From contig NZ_MUJK01000012.1 in assembly GCF_002906155.1 (NCBI RefSeq), positions 108,960 to 172,959 of the forward strand: a stretch of 64,000 nucleotides of DNA, given 5' to 3'. The notes beneath the pieces are model-generated. The model saw only the letters and a program-made list of their open reading frames with translations. It was not told where the DNA came from and made no database searches. Positions 17,362 to 26,900 of this stretch are shown piece after piece. Source of the stretch: Pseudomonas laurylsulfativorans (GTDB lineage Bacteria > Pseudomonadota > Gammaproteobacteria > Pseudomonadales > Pseudomonadaceae). Position 1 is the first letter of the stretch. The number at the start of each line of letters is the position of its first letter. The position numbers and the translations under genes were made by a program.

Positions 17362-18815
17362 TGCGTTTGTCTGAACTGAAAGCCGCTGGCCGCAATCCGG
17401 TTTTGCCGCTGAGTGTATCGCTGGCCGACGCCGCCGGCCCCGCCGATCTGCAACTGCTAAGCCTGTTGCGGGTGTTGCCGGGGCAGCGTTATGTCGGTGC
17501 CGGCGTCTGGCGTGGGCGGCCGGTGTTGGCCAAGTTGCTGGTCGGCAGCAAGGCCGCGCGGCATTTTCAGCGTGAACTGGACGGCGTGCGCCTGCTCTCT
17601 GCTCAGGGGCTGACCACGCCGCAGCTGTTGGCCGATGGGCTGAAGGAAGGCGAGGGTGGCTGGCTCCTGTTCGAGTTCCTGGAGGGCGCCGAAAGCCTGG
17701 GTGAAACCTGGAAACAGGTTGAGCAGCAGCCCGTATTGTCCGATGGACAAGGGGCGGTGCTGGCCGAGGCGTTGGGCGCCATCGGTCAGATGCATCGCAA
17801 GGGCCTGTGGCAGGAAGACCTGCATCTGGACAACCTGCTGCGTCAACGTGGTCGTCTGTACTTGATCGACGGCGCCGGGATTTGCTCCGAAACGCCGGGG
17901 CAGCCGCTGTCGCGGCAGAAGGTCCTGGAAAACCTCGGGGTGTTTTTCGCCCAGTTGCCCAAATCGCTTGAGCCCTTCATCGAAGAGTTGCTGGTGTATT
18001 ACCTGCTCAGCAACGGCGAGCACGCCCTGCCCATGGAAGCGTTGCAGAAGCAGATCGACAAGGTCCGCAGCTGGCGCCTCAAGGACTATCTGATCAAGGT
18101 CGGCCGCGAATGCACGCTGTTCAGCGTGCAGCGCGGAGCCTTCGGCTTGCAGGCGATTCGTCGCGAGGAAGAGGCCGCCATGTTGCCGGTGCTGGAGCAG
18201 GCCGATGCCTTGCTCGACCAGGGGCATCTGTACAAGACCGGTGGTGCGGCGAGCGTCGGCAAGGTCGAGGTGGATGGTCGCACGCTGGTCATCAAGCGCT
18301 ACAACATCAAGGGTTTTGCCCATTGGCTCAAGCGCTTCTGGCGTCCGAGCCGGGCCTGGCATTCATGGCGCGAAGGCAATCGCCTGGCGTTCCTCGGGAT
18401 TGCCACGCCCAAGCCGCTGGCGTTGCTCGAGACGCGTTTTTTGTGGCTGCGCAGCCGTGCCTACTTGATCACCGAGTACCTGCCGGGGCCGGACATCATT
18501 GAGCGTTTTGCGCCATATATTGAAAGCGGTGATGCACCGGAGTCCGAACTGGCGGCGCTGGATCATCTGTTTGCCGAACTGATTCGTGAGCGCGTCAGTC
18601 ATGGCGACTTCAAGGGTCATAACCTGTTCTGGCAGCAGGATCGCTGGGCGTTGATCGACCTCGACTCGATGTGCCAGCACGGCTCCCTCGGCAGTTTCGC
18701 CCCGGCGTACGCCAGGGATCGCGCGCGGTTTATGCGCAACTGGCCTGAAGGCAGTGCCCTTTATCAGGTGATTGATCAGCGTTTGCCCAAGGATATTATT
18801 TCCAGCGCTGGCTGA
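17361..18815 (+). CDS. Tandem-kinase LPS core protein (two WaaP/InaA-like domains)
   Basis: The 484-aa protein corresponds to PA5006 by position. It contains two kinase-like domains in series. The first (about 1-250) has the loop QEDLHLDNLL with Asp153 but Gln in place of the usual His, then LIDGAG. The second (about 260-470) has the canonical HGDFKGHNLF with Asp416, N-lobe lysine in LVIKRYN and ALIDLDSM. ATG 17361 overlaps the preceding TGA; a longer frame from 17238 overlaps the previous gene and is rejected. Both halves may phosphorylate core sugars, or one may be regulatory. Confidence 0.8.
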   Translation: MRLSELKAAGRNPVLPLSVSLADAAGPADLQLLSLLRVLPGQRYVGAGVWRGRPVLAKLLVGSKAARHFQRELDGVRLLSAQGLTTPQLLADGLKEGEGGWLLFEFLEGAESLGETWKQVEQQPVLSDGQGAVLAEALGAIGQMHRKGLWQEDLHLDNLLRQRGRLYLIDGAGICSETPGQPLSRQKVLENLGVFFAQLPKSLEPFIEELLVYYLLSNGEHALPMEALQKQIDKVRSWRLKDYLIKVGRECTLFSVQRGAFGLQAIRREEEAAMLPVLEQADALLDQGHLYKTGGAASVGKVEVDGRTLVIKRYNIKGFAHWLKRFWRPSRAWHSWREGNRLAFLGIATPKPLALLETRFLWLRSRAYLITEYLPGPDIIERFAPYIESGDAPESELAALDHLFAELIRERVSHGDFKGHNLFWQQDRWALIDLDSMCQHGSLGSFAPAYARDRARFMRNWPEGSALYQVIDQRLPKDIISSAG

Positions 18816-18823
18816 ATCCTTTT

Positions 18824-18914
18824 TGCGAGCAGGCTCGCTCCCACAAGGATTGGTGGTGAGCGCAAGACCTGTGAACACCTCAGTCCAAATGTGGGAGCGA
18901 GCCTGCTCGCGAAG
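18824..18914. repeat. REP pair, GAGCCTGCTCGCGA class
   Basis: Inverted arms at about 18824-18845 and 18890-18914 share GTGGGAGCGAGCCTGCTCGC. They separate the tandem kinase gene from the small lipoprotein gene. Confidence 0.85.
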
Positions 18915-19042
18915 AGGCCCGCAAGGCCAACCGAGAAACCAGACAAGTTCTTGTGAACCGTCCTACGCGATCTTGGGAAGCCATGAACTGTGGCCGAAAT
19001 CGCCCCGATGCTAGCTTGCCTGACGTTCTCGGAGGGCAGGCT

Positions 19043-19378
19043 GTGACGATCAAAATGGCGGTTTCAGTGGGTGTTTTATGTGTGTCTCTAATGGGCTGCG
19101 GGACTGCCGCTACGGTTCTGCAGGATGAAGCTGAAGCTGCTCAAGGGCTGCGCAGGCAAAAGACCTACTGCCAGTCCATTCCCCGGATCTATAGCGGTCT
19201 TGCTTACGACTTCTGCGTATTGAACGCACCGCCCGATCCCACGGGTGTCCTCGTACCGCTCATTTTGCTCGACCTGGCCCTGTCCGGCGCACTGGACACC
19301 GCCGCCTTGCCCTACACGATTTACCGGCAAAGCATGGACGGCAACATCCTTGTCTACTGGCGGCCCTCGCGCAGTTAA
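19043..19378 (+). CDS. YceK/YidQ-like small lipoprotein
   Basis: The 111-aa protein starts at GTG 19043 with GGAGGG 7-12 bases upstream. A longer frame from 18953 lacks a ribosome site. It has a signal peptide and the lipobox LMGC (Cys near residue 16), then a short Cys-containing domain (YCQSIP, YDFCVL) and a hydrophobic segment (about 72-90) followed by LPYTIYRQ. This resembles the YceK/YidQ family of unknown function. It interrupts the LPS-core cluster relative to P. aeruginosa and has its own upstream REP, so it may be separately transcribed. Confidence 0.72.
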   Translation: MTIKMAVSVGVLCVSLMGCGTAATVLQDEAEAAQGLRRQKTYCQSIPRIYSGLAYDFCVLNAPPDPTGVLVPLILLDLALSGALDTAALPYTIYRQSMDGNILVYWRPSRS

Positions 19379-19445
19379 AAGTAATCGCAAGGTCACCACC
19401 GTGGTTGCTTGCCGCTTGTAGCTAGAGGCTAGCCGCTGCTTTTAC

Positions 19446-19455
19446 GCTATAATCC
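19446..19455 (+). promoter_or_regulatory. Possible -10 element upstream of the carbamoyltransferase gene
   Basis: TATAAT at 19448-19453 is a perfect sigma-70 -10 in an otherwise GC-rich stretch, but no good -35 lies 16-18 bp upstream. A small hairpin (AGGCGC/GCGCCT) follows near 19503-19515. A secondary promoter here would allow the distal core genes to be expressed apart from waaF-waaP. Confidence 0.35.
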
Positions 19456-19544
19456 CGCCCTTTAGCTGTCTCTCGCCCATTGCGAGGGCACATTAATTTT
19501 TGAGGCGCTTGCGCCTGCATGCAGACTAAAGAGGCTAGACCCCT

Positions 19545-21302
19545 GTGGCATTGACGATTCTTGGCCTGTCCGGCGCCCTTAGCCATGATCCTTCCGCAGC
19601 CCTGTACATCGACGGCAAGCTGGTCGCGGCGGCTGAGGAAGAGCGCTTCGTACGCGATAAACATGCAAAGAACCGCATGCCCTACGAATCGGCGAAATTC
19701 TGCCTGGAACAGGCTGGCATCAAGCCATCCGATGTCGATGTGGTAGCGATCCCGTTCGCTCCGATCAGCCTGTTCGGCAAGGCCCGCTGGCAGTACGCCA
19801 AGCGTTACTGGTACGCCCCGGACCGCGCCCTCGACGCGATCCTGATGGGCAACCGTCGCTACAAGCGCTATCGCAACAAGATCGTCTGGTGCCTGGAGCA
19901 ATTGGGTTTTGATCCGAAGAAGATCAAGATCGAGCCGGTTGAGCACCACCTGGCCCACGCCTCCAGCGCTTACCACTGCTCCGGTTTCAAAGAGAAAACC
20001 GCGATCCTGGGCATCGACGGCAAGGGCGAGTACGCCACGACCTTCTTTGGTTATGGCGAGAACGGCAAGATCCACAAGATCAAGGAATTCTTCGATCCGG
20101 ACTCCCTCGGTGGCCTTTACGGCGCAATCACCGAGTTCCTCGGTTTCGACATGCTCGACGGTGAGTTCAAGGTCATGGGCATGGCGCCGTACGGCGACGC
20201 CAGCAAATACGATTTCTCGCGCCTGGCTTCGTTCGAAAACGGCGAGCTGGTGATTAACACCGACTACGCCAACGTCATCGGCCTGCGTCGCTACAAAGAG
20301 AAGGGCAAGGGTTACTACTTTTCGCCGAAGCTGATCGAGTGGCTGGGTCCGAAGCGCGAAGGCGACATCGCCGACGAGCCGTACATCCACTACGCCGCGA
20401 GCATTCAAGCGCTGTTCGAAAAAATTGCGCTGCAGATGATCGACTACTACCTGGGTGACGTGCTCAAGCAAACCGGCAAGTTGGCCTACGCCGGTGGCTG
20501 TGCGCTGAACGTCAAGCTCAACCAGAAAATCATTGCCCGCGACGACGTCAAGGAGCTGTTCGTACAGCCTGCGTCCGGTGATGCCGGCACCGCCGTCGGC
20601 GCTGCTGCCTATGTGTCTCACGCGCGTGGCGTACCGGTCGAGAAGATGGAACACGTCTACCTCGGCCCGTCGTACAGCAACGAGGACGTGATCGCGGCCT
20701 GCGCCCGTCACGAGAACAAGCCAACCTGGCGCAAGCTCGACAACATGCCGGAGCAGATCGCCAAGATCATGGTCGACGGCAACCCGGTTGCCTGGTTCCA
20801 GGGCCGCATGGAGTTCGGTCCGCGTGCGCTGGGCGGTCGTTCGATCATCGGTTGCCCGAGCATTCCCGGCGTGGCCGATCGCATCAACCACCAGATCAAG
20901 TTCCGCGAGCGCTGGAGGCCTTTCTGCCCGTCGATGCTCGACACCGTCGCTCCGCAGATGATCAAGATCGATCACCCGGCGCCGTTCATGACCTTCACTT
21001 TCGAAGTGGCGGAAGAATGGAAAACCCGCGTGCCGGAAGTCGTCCACGAAGACGGCACTTCCCGCGCCCAGGTGCTCAAGCGCGAATACAACCCGCGCTA
21101 CTACGACATGATGAAGGCGCTGGAAGTGCTCACCGGTAACGGTGTGTCGCTCAACACCTCGCTCAACCGTCGCGGCGAACCGATGATCTGCTCGCCGACC
21201 GATGCGCTGAACATGTTCTTCGGTTCGGATCTACAGTATCTGATCATGGAAGACATCCTGGTGGTCAAAGAGGGCGCAAACGCCTATGACACGTTCGGCT
21301 GA
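19545..21302 (+). CDS. wapO: LPS core carbamoyltransferase
   Basis: The 585-aa NodU/CmcH-family O-carbamoyltransferase starts at GTG 19545 and encodes MALTILGLSGALSHDPSAA. The Kae1-like ATP/metal part has HHLAHASSAYH and the C-terminal part has GRMEFGPRALGGRS. P. aeruginosa PA5005 (wapO), in the same place, 7-O-carbamoylates heptose II of the inner core using carbamoyl phosphate and ATP. It overlaps the next gene by 17 bp. Confidence 0.9.
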   Translation: MALTILGLSGALSHDPSAALYIDGKLVAAAEEERFVRDKHAKNRMPYESAKFCLEQAGIKPSDVDVVAIPFAPISLFGKARWQYAKRYWYAPDRALDAILMGNRRYKRYRNKIVWCLEQLGFDPKKIKIEPVEHHLAHASSAYHCSGFKEKTAILGIDGKGEYATTFFGYGENGKIHKIKEFFDPDSLGGLYGAITEFLGFDMLDGEFKVMGMAPYGDASKYDFSRLASFENGELVINTDYANVIGLRRYKEKGKGYYFSPKLIEWLGPKREGDIADEPYIHYAASIQALFEKIALQMIDYYLGDVLKQTGKLAYAGGCALNVKLNQKIIARDDVKELFVQPASGDAGTAVGAAAYVSHARGVPVEKMEHVYLGPSYSNEDVIAACARHENKPTWRKLDNMPEQIAKIMVDGNPVAWFQGRMEFGPRALGGRSIIGCPSIPGVADRINHQIKFRERWRPFCPSMLDTVAPQMIKIDHPAPFMTFTFEVAEEWKTRVPEVVHEDGTSRAQVLKREYNPRYYDMMKALEVLTGNGVSLNTSLNRRGEPMICSPTDALNMFFGSDLQYLIMEDILVVKEGANAYDTFG

Positions 21303-22416
21303 ACGCCATGTGTTGCAGTTCTGCCACGGCTATGACGGGCCGTTCCTGGACTGCGCACGGCAGTACGCCAGCCTGTTCGCGGGGACCGGTTATCGCGTGA
21401 CCACGGTGTTTCTCACCGGGGTTGCCGATGCTGAGGTTGCCGCGGGCTGCGCTTCGGACGAAGTGCTGTTCATGGAGTACAGCTCCAAGGCCATTCGCGG
21501 CCTGAAGCTGGGAGCCATCGGCGATCTGCGCAAGATCGCCGCGTCGCGCAACTTCAGTTTCTGCATCGCTCACCGCTTCAAACCCATCTATATCGCCTTG
21601 CTCGGTACGTCGTTGCCGGTCATTGGCGTGCATCACGGGTTTGAAGACTACAAGCGCGGCAGTCGCAAACTCTTTGCGCATATTTTCCGCAAGCGCTTGA
21701 GTTTGCTCGGCGTGTCCGACGCGGTGCGCGACGACATGCGCCATTGCCTGCCGAAGTGGCCGGCTTCGCGAATTCAAACCTTGTACAACCGTATCGACGT
21801 GGACGCCTTGCAGGCGACCCAGGTGTCGGCTCTCGAGGCCCGGGAAACCCTCGGGTTGGCGGCGGATGCCTGGATCGTCGGCAACGTCGGACGGCTGCAT
21901 CCGGACAAGGACCAGGCTACGCTGTTGCAGGGTTTCGCCGAGGCGTTGCCGGGGTTGCCGGCCAACAGCCAATTGGTGATTCTCGGTAAAGGACGCCTGG
22001 AGGAAAACCTCAAGGCTCAAGCCCGCGAACTGGGGATCGGTGACCGGGTGCTGTTCCTCGGCCAGGTACCGGATGCGCGCAACTACTTCCGGGCCTTTGA
22101 TGTATTCGCCCTGAGCTCCGATCACGAACCGTTCGGCATGGTGCTGCTCGAGGCCATGGCCGCCGGCGTACCCTTGCTCGCCACGGCGTGCGGCGGAGCG
22201 AAGGAAGTGGTCGAAGGCGTGGGCATCCTGTTCCCGTTGGGCGATTCCGGGCGTCTGGCCCAGGGGCTGCAACACCTGGCTGGCATGGATGATCAGCAAC
22301 GCCGCCAGTGTGCCGAGTTGATGCTCGAGCGCTTGCGCGAACGCTTCTCCGATCGCGCGGTGCGCGATGCTTTCTGGCACTTGCCACACGTTACCGAACT
22401 GGCACAGAGGGGCTGA
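21286..22416 (+). CDS. wapH: LPS core GT4 glycosyltransferase (WapH-like)
   Basis: The 376-aa GT-B glycosyltransferase is at the place of PA5004 (wapH), a core glucosyltransferase. The N-terminal Rossmann half starts VLQFCHGYDGPFLDCA. The C-terminal donor domain has VGNVGRLHPDKDQ and the EX7E signature in SSDHEPFGMVLLEAMAAG. The ATG lies inside the carbamoyltransferase gene and its TGA overlaps the next ATG. Which sugar it adds cannot be read from sequence. Confidence 0.83.
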   Translation: MTRSAERHVLQFCHGYDGPFLDCARQYASLFAGTGYRVTTVFLTGVADAEVAAGCASDEVLFMEYSSKAIRGLKLGAIGDLRKIAASRNFSFCIAHRFKPIYIALLGTSLPVIGVHHGFEDYKRGSRKLFAHIFRKRLSLLGVSDAVRDDMRHCLPKWPASRIQTLYNRIDVDALQATQVSALEARETLGLAADAWIVGNVGRLHPDKDQATLLQGFAEALPGLPANSQLVILGKGRLEENLKAQARELGIGDRVLFLGQVPDARNYFRAFDVFALSSDHEPFGMVLLEAMAAGVPLLATACGGAKEVVEGVGILFPLGDSGRLAQGLQHLAGMDDQQRRQCAELMLERLRERFSDRAVRDAFWHLPHVTELAQRG

Positions 22417-23312
22417 TGCTCAACCGATTTCAAGGCTGGCGCGAGCGTGGCTGGGCGGTAGTCGACGCTTCGACTTACGCCGAAACCTGGCAGCGATATG
22501 GCGGCAGCGTCGCGACTCATCCGACGGTGGTCGAACGGCTGGCCAGACTGGCCGACATCCCGGTGCGTTACCTGGCCTGGGTGCAGGGTGACGAGGTCAA
22601 GGCGGCGATCCCGACCTGGGGCCGCGACCTGGCTTTGTCCAAGGACGTGCTCAAGCGTCGCGGCAAGAAAGGCCTTTTCGACCTGGGCAATGCCGAGATC
22701 ATCCTGCCCGCCGCTGCCGATGCCCAAGTGCCTTTGCGCCATCGCGCGCGGTATCTATCGGCATTGAACGAAGGCCGTTTCACTGGCATCAGGTTGCAAA
22801 CCGAACAACTGGCCATGGCTCGCACACCCGAAGAACTGTCGAAAAAGTTTCGCTATAACCAGCGCCGCGAGTTGCGCTTGCTCGAAGAGGCCGGTGGCGT
22901 GGTGCGACCGGTATCCGATTTTTCCAGTGCGGAGCTGGCGGCGATTTACTGCGACCTGTTCCAGCGCCGCTGGGGTTTCCCGGCGACGGGGGCCGAACGC
23001 ATGGCCGACGTCATCGAGTTGCTGCGCGAGTTGCTGATCGGTTCGGTGATTTTCCTCAACGATGCGCCGATTGCGATTCAATTGGTGTACCGCGTCGAAA
23101 CCCCGCAGTGGATCAGCGTCGAGTACATCAACGGCGGGGTCGATCCCGAGACTCGCGAGTTCAGCCCTGGCAGTGTGTTGAGTTTCCTCAATACGCAAAG
23201 CGCCTGGGAGCACGCCCGGGCGCAGGATAAACCGTTGCGCTTTTCCTTCGGTCGCGCCGACCGTGAATACAAGGATCGCTGGTGCAATCCTGTGCCGGTC
23301 TTCACCGTATGA
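22416..23312 (+). CDS. Mig-14-family GNAT-like protein
   Basis: The 298-aa protein begins MLNRFQGWRERGWAVVD and shows the Mig-14 pattern. The middle has KKFRYNQRRELRLLEEAGG and the end has FSFGRADREYKDRW, as in FemAB/GNAT-like acyltransferases. Mig-14 in Salmonella and PA5003 in Pseudomonas are linked to antimicrobial-peptide resistance. Its place inside the LPS-core cluster suggests an envelope-modifying role. The start overlaps the preceding stop (TGATG). The longer frame from 22308 lies within the previous gene and is not used. Confidence 0.8.
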   Translation: MLNRFQGWRERGWAVVDASTYAETWQRYGGSVATHPTVVERLARLADIPVRYLAWVQGDEVKAAIPTWGRDLALSKDVLKRRGKKGLFDLGNAEIILPAAADAQVPLRHRARYLSALNEGRFTGIRLQTEQLAMARTPEELSKKFRYNQRRELRLLEEAGGVVRPVSDFSSAELAAIYCDLFQRRWGFPATGAERMADVIELLRELLIGSVIFLNDAPIAIQLVYRVETPQWISVEYINGGVDPETREFSPGSVLSFLNTQSAWEHARAQDKPLRFSFGRADREYKDRWCNPVPVFTV

Positions 23313-24763
23313 GCCAACCCATGAGCCGCAAACAGCAACTGCTCAAGCGCCATCGGCGCAATAAACGCATCGGCCTGTTGATTGTGCTGGTGCTGTTGAT
23401 CGTCATGGGTGTGCTGGTGGCCTGGTGGTTGCCGCTGGTGCTGGCGGTTCTCGGCTGGATTGCCCACGAGGCCTGGTTTGCCGACCATCTGTTCTACTCA
23501 CCGAAAGACGATTACCAGTACAGCTTTCCCCCGTACACACCACAGCCCAAGGTGCACCTGCGCGGTGAACACTTGCGCTTGGACGAAGGCGTGATGCTGG
23601 TCGACGACGCGACGCTGGTGTTGGCCCTGCGGGTAAAAAGCACCTGGCTGGGACGATTTATCGATCCGCTGGTCGAGTTGGCGGGCGGCGAAAACCCTGA
23701 CCGACAAACCTTTGAACGGGGCGTAAACGGCCTGCGTTACCTCAATCTCAGCGGTCAGGCTCAGGCGTTGTCCCGCGGTGACCTGCGCTTGCGCGGGCGC
23801 TTCTGCCGCGTGCTCGGCGAGCCGGTGCTGTGGGCGTTCGAGCATCCGGATTACCGGCGTCAGCGGGTGATGGTCATCGCGCCTCATGCCGACGACGCCG
23901 AACTGGCGGCCTATGGTTTGTACAGTCAGGCCGACGACACCTGGATCGTCACGTTGACCGCCGGTGAAATCGAAGCCGAACACTATCAGCAAATGGGCCT
24001 GAACAAGGCTGATGCGGCTCGCTTGAAAGGCCGTCTGCGCACCTGGGACAGTATTGCCGTGCCGCGTTGGGCCGGTGTACCCGAGGCTCACTGCGTGCAG
24101 CTGGGTTACTTCTGCCTGCAACTGGCGAACATGCAGGCCGCGCCTGGCGTACCGGCGGGTTCGCGGGAAGCGGATATGAGTGATACCCGGTTGTTCCGCC
24201 AGTTGAATCCTTTCGCACTGCCCAGCGATGCCGATGGCGCGCCGACCTGGAACAATCTGCTGGCGGATCTGCGTGAGCTGTTGCTGCGGGCCAGGCCCGA
24301 AGTCATCGTCCTGCCGCATCCGACCCTGGATCCGCATCCCGATCATATCTGTGCGCAGGCGGCAGTCCTCGAGGCCTTGCAGGGCCTGGACTGGCAACCG
24401 ACCACGCTATTGGGCTATGCCAACCACTTGCACGACAACGATCGTTGGCCGATGGGCGATACCGGCGATGGCATTGCCTTGCCGCCGGCCTTTGATTCGG
24501 CCCAACCGATGCAGCCTTACTGCCTGCCTATGCCGCTGGAGCAACAGCGAGACAAGGCCATGGCGTTGGGCATGATGCACGACCTGCAACCGGCGATGCC
24601 GTTCAAGCGCCGCTTGCGTCGGCTGATTCAACGGATGTTGGCCGGCCGGTTACCGCCAACCTATGGCGAGAACGAATTCTTTCGCAAGGCAGTCCGGCGC
24701 CACGAGCTTTTGTGGTCCCTCAAGCACACACCAGGCAATGTTTCTCAGCGGGGAGAGTTATGA
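23309..24763 (+). CDS. dnpA: PIG-L family de-N-acetylase (DnpA-like)
   Basis: The 484-aa protein has one or two N-terminal membrane segments (about 18-50, rich in Leu/Val) and then a PIG-L deacetylase domain starting at about 185 with APHADDAEL (His193, Asp195, Asp196). A second motif LPHPTLDPHPDH supplies the other metal histidines. It matches P. aeruginosa PA5002, the de-N-acetylase DnpA linked to persister formation and probably acting on LPS core or a related sugar. The start overlaps the mig-14 stop by 4 bp. Confidence 0.85.
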   Translation: MSQPMSRKQQLLKRHRRNKRIGLLIVLVLLIVMGVLVAWWLPLVLAVLGWIAHEAWFADHLFYSPKDDYQYSFPPYTPQPKVHLRGEHLRLDEGVMLVDDATLVLALRVKSTWLGRFIDPLVELAGGENPDRQTFERGVNGLRYLNLSGQAQALSRGDLRLRGRFCRVLGEPVLWAFEHPDYRRQRVMVIAPHADDAELAAYGLYSQADDTWIVTLTAGEIEAEHYQQMGLNKADAARLKGRLRTWDSIAVPRWAGVPEAHCVQLGYFCLQLANMQAAPGVPAGSREADMSDTRLFRQLNPFALPSDADGAPTWNNLLADLRELLLRARPEVIVLPHPTLDPHPDHICAQAAVLEALQGLDWQPTTLLGYANHLHDNDRWPMGDTGDGIALPPAFDSAQPMQPYCLPMPLEQQRDKAMALGMMHDLQPAMPFKRRLRRLIQRMLAGRLPPTYGENEFFRKAVRRHELLWSLKHTPGNVSQRGEL

Positions 24764-25914
24764 GTCAGCGGTCAAAGGTCCTGCAACTGCAGCCTGACTA
24801 CAACGTCAAAGCCCATGATTTCGCCGACCTCGCGGAGCAGATCGTCAAGGCCCTGCCCAGTGATCGCTATGAAGTGACCGCCGCGTTTTTGCGCGGCCAA
24901 CCCGGGCCGGGCGAAGCGGTGAGCCGAGCCGACCGTTCGGTGTATTTCGAGTTTTCCGACAAGTCCCTCAAGGGCATGCGCCTGCGGGCGATGTGGCAGC
25001 TGTACAAGTTCTGCCGTCGGGAAAAGTTTGATGTGGTGATCTGCAATCGCTTCAAGCCGGTGAACATGATGCTGGCCCTCAACCGCTGGTTGAAAGTGCC
25101 GTTGTGCATCGGCATTTCCCACGGCTTTGGCGAGTACGACCGTTTTTACCGGCGCCGCCAGACCCAGCGCCTGATCGATCGTCACTGGCGCTTCGTCGGT
25201 GTGTCGCCAGCGGTGAAACAGTATCTGTTGGACTGTGACTGCGGCTTCACTGACCAGAATACCTACGCCATCACCAACGCCATCGACATCGAGCAAGCTG
25301 AAAGTCTGCAACACAGTCGTGAAAAGGCCCGTGAAATGCTGGGCATCGATCCGTCGGTACGGCTGATCGGTGCGTTAGGGAGACTGGTCCCAGTCAAGGG
25401 CCATATCTATTTGCTGCAGGCCTTTGCCGCACTCAAGGACAAATACCCCAATACCCAGCTGGCGATCATTGGTGCCGGCCGCGAAGAGTCGCGCCTGGCG
25501 GCGGAAATCGACCGCCTCGGCCTCAGCGGTCGCGCCCATTTGCTGGGGTTCAAGGAAATTGCCCTGCAGTACATTCGCGCTTTCGATATCTGGACCATGC
25601 CATCCCTGGCCGAAGGTCTCGGGCTGGCGCTGCTTGAAGGCATGAGCGGGCATTTGCCGGTGATTGCCTCGAACGTGCCGGCCATGTTGCCGCTCATCGA
25701 AGGGGCCGGTGGTCTGGCGATTACGCCAAAGGATGTGCCGACGCTGCAGGCTGCGCTGGACACTTACCTCGGGCTGTCGGATGACGAGCTCAAGGCCAAG
25801 GGCGAGCAGGCCTTCCGTTATCTGCAACAACACCATGACATCGAGGAGTTCCGTCGCGAATACCTCAATCTGATCGACTCCGGCCTGGAACAGGCCCGCA
25901 AGGAACAACCATGA
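24760..25914 (+). CDS. ssg: GT4 glycosyltransferase (Ssg-like)
   Basis: The 384-aa GT-B glycosyltransferase is homologous by position to PA5001 (Ssg, cell-surface sugar synthesis, needed for O-polysaccharide and phage sensitivity). It starts at ATG 24760 behind GGGGAGAG. The C-terminal domain contains GALGRLVPVKGH and the EX7E segment PSLAEGLGLALLEGMSG. Overlap at both ends (ATGA) continues the operon's coupling. Confidence 0.83.
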   Translation: MSQRSKVLQLQPDYNVKAHDFADLAEQIVKALPSDRYEVTAAFLRGQPGPGEAVSRADRSVYFEFSDKSLKGMRLRAMWQLYKFCRREKFDVVICNRFKPVNMMLALNRWLKVPLCIGISHGFGEYDRFYRRRQTQRLIDRHWRFVGVSPAVKQYLLDCDCGFTDQNTYAITNAIDIEQAESLQHSREKAREMLGIDPSVRLIGALGRLVPVKGHIYLLQAFAALKDKYPNTQLAIIGAGREESRLAAEIDRLGLSGRAHLLGFKEIALQYIRAFDIWTMPSLAEGLGLALLEGMSGHLPVIASNVPAMLPLIEGAGGLAITPKDVPTLQAALDTYLGLSDDELKAKGEQAFRYLQQHHDIEEFRREYLNLIDSGLEQARKEQP

Positions 25915-26795
25915 ACGACGCGCAACCCATCGTCACGGTCATTATCGCGTCGTACAACCACGCCCCTTACATCGAGGAAAGCATTCTCAGCGTCCTCAAC
26001 CAGACCTATCAGAACATTGAGTTGCTGGTGATCGACGATGGCTCGAAGGATGACAGCGTCGAGCGGATCAAGGCGTTGCAGGCCATCCATGGTTTCGACT
26101 TCCGGGTTCAGGAAAACCAGGGGCTGACCAATACCCTCAATGGTGCGATTGCCCGGGCAAAGGGCAGTCTGATCGTGCCGTTCGGTTCGGATGACATCAT
26201 GTTGCCAGAGCGAATTGCCACCCAGGTCGCGCATATGGACGGCAAGCCCGAGGTCGGAATCTGCGCCGGTAACATCGAACTGATCGATGCCGACGGCAAT
26301 CTCTACCCCGAGAAGCGCCAGCGCCGGGATGTGCCGTTCCGTCGCCTGGACTTCGATGACATGTTCCTGGAGCGCAAGCCCTATCCTCCGGCACCGACCC
26401 TGATGATCCGTCGCGAAGCGCTGGAGAAGGTGGGCGGTTTCGACCCGACCATTCGCCTGGAAGACTTGCTGATCGAGTTGAAGGTAACCCATGCCGGCTA
26501 CTTCATCGATGGTCTGAATGTGCTGATGGCGCGCTATCGCAAGCACGCCACCAACTCCTACAAGAACCACCGCTTCATGATCGACAGCATCCTGCGTACC
26601 TACGCGCTCTTCAGCGATCACCCGCTGTATGACGAGGTGCGCTACAAGTTTCTCAACTCCATGTTCCTCAAGACCGCCAACCGTGATCGCAAGCTGGCGC
26701 GTGAGTTGCTGGCGCAGATTCCGTTCAAGGCCTGGAACAAGAAAACCTGGCGTGGGCTGGGCCGGATGTATTTCTCACCGCTGGAGAAAGACTGA
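25911..26795 (+). CDS. wapR: GT2 rhamnosyltransferase (WapR-like)
   Basis: The 294-aa GT-A family 2 enzyme has the nucleotide-binding start VTVIIASYNHAPYIEESI, LVIDDGSKDD and the DxD-type metal motif GSDDIM. The acceptor-side Asp is in LEDLLIEL. P. aeruginosa WapR (PA5000) adds the alpha-1,3 rhamnose that receives O antigen, and this gene has the same place. It is the last gene of the plus-strand core operon. Confidence 0.85.
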   Translation: MNDAQPIVTVIIASYNHAPYIEESILSVLNQTYQNIELLVIDDGSKDDSVERIKALQAIHGFDFRVQENQGLTNTLNGAIARAKGSLIVPFGSDDIMLPERIATQVAHMDGKPEVGICAGNIELIDADGNLYPEKRQRRDVPFRRLDFDDMFLERKPYPPAPTLMIRREALEKVGGFDPTIRLEDLLIELKVTHAGYFIDGLNVLMARYRKHATNSYKNHRFMIDSILRTYALFSDHPLYDEVRYKFLNSMFLKTANRDRKLARELLAQIPFKAWNKKTWRGLGRMYFSPLEKD

Positions 26796-26900
26796 GCCAA
26801 CGGCTGGATTCAAGGGTGCGGGGAGACGCGAAACCATGCAGCAAATGCGGGTAGAGCCGAAACAGCCGCGATAGCGCGAATCCCGACAAGCTACGCAGCA

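Noticed and set aside
26629..26874. 81-codon plus-strand frame at the end of wapR
   Set aside because: It mostly overlaps wapR in another frame, without a ribosome site or family signal.
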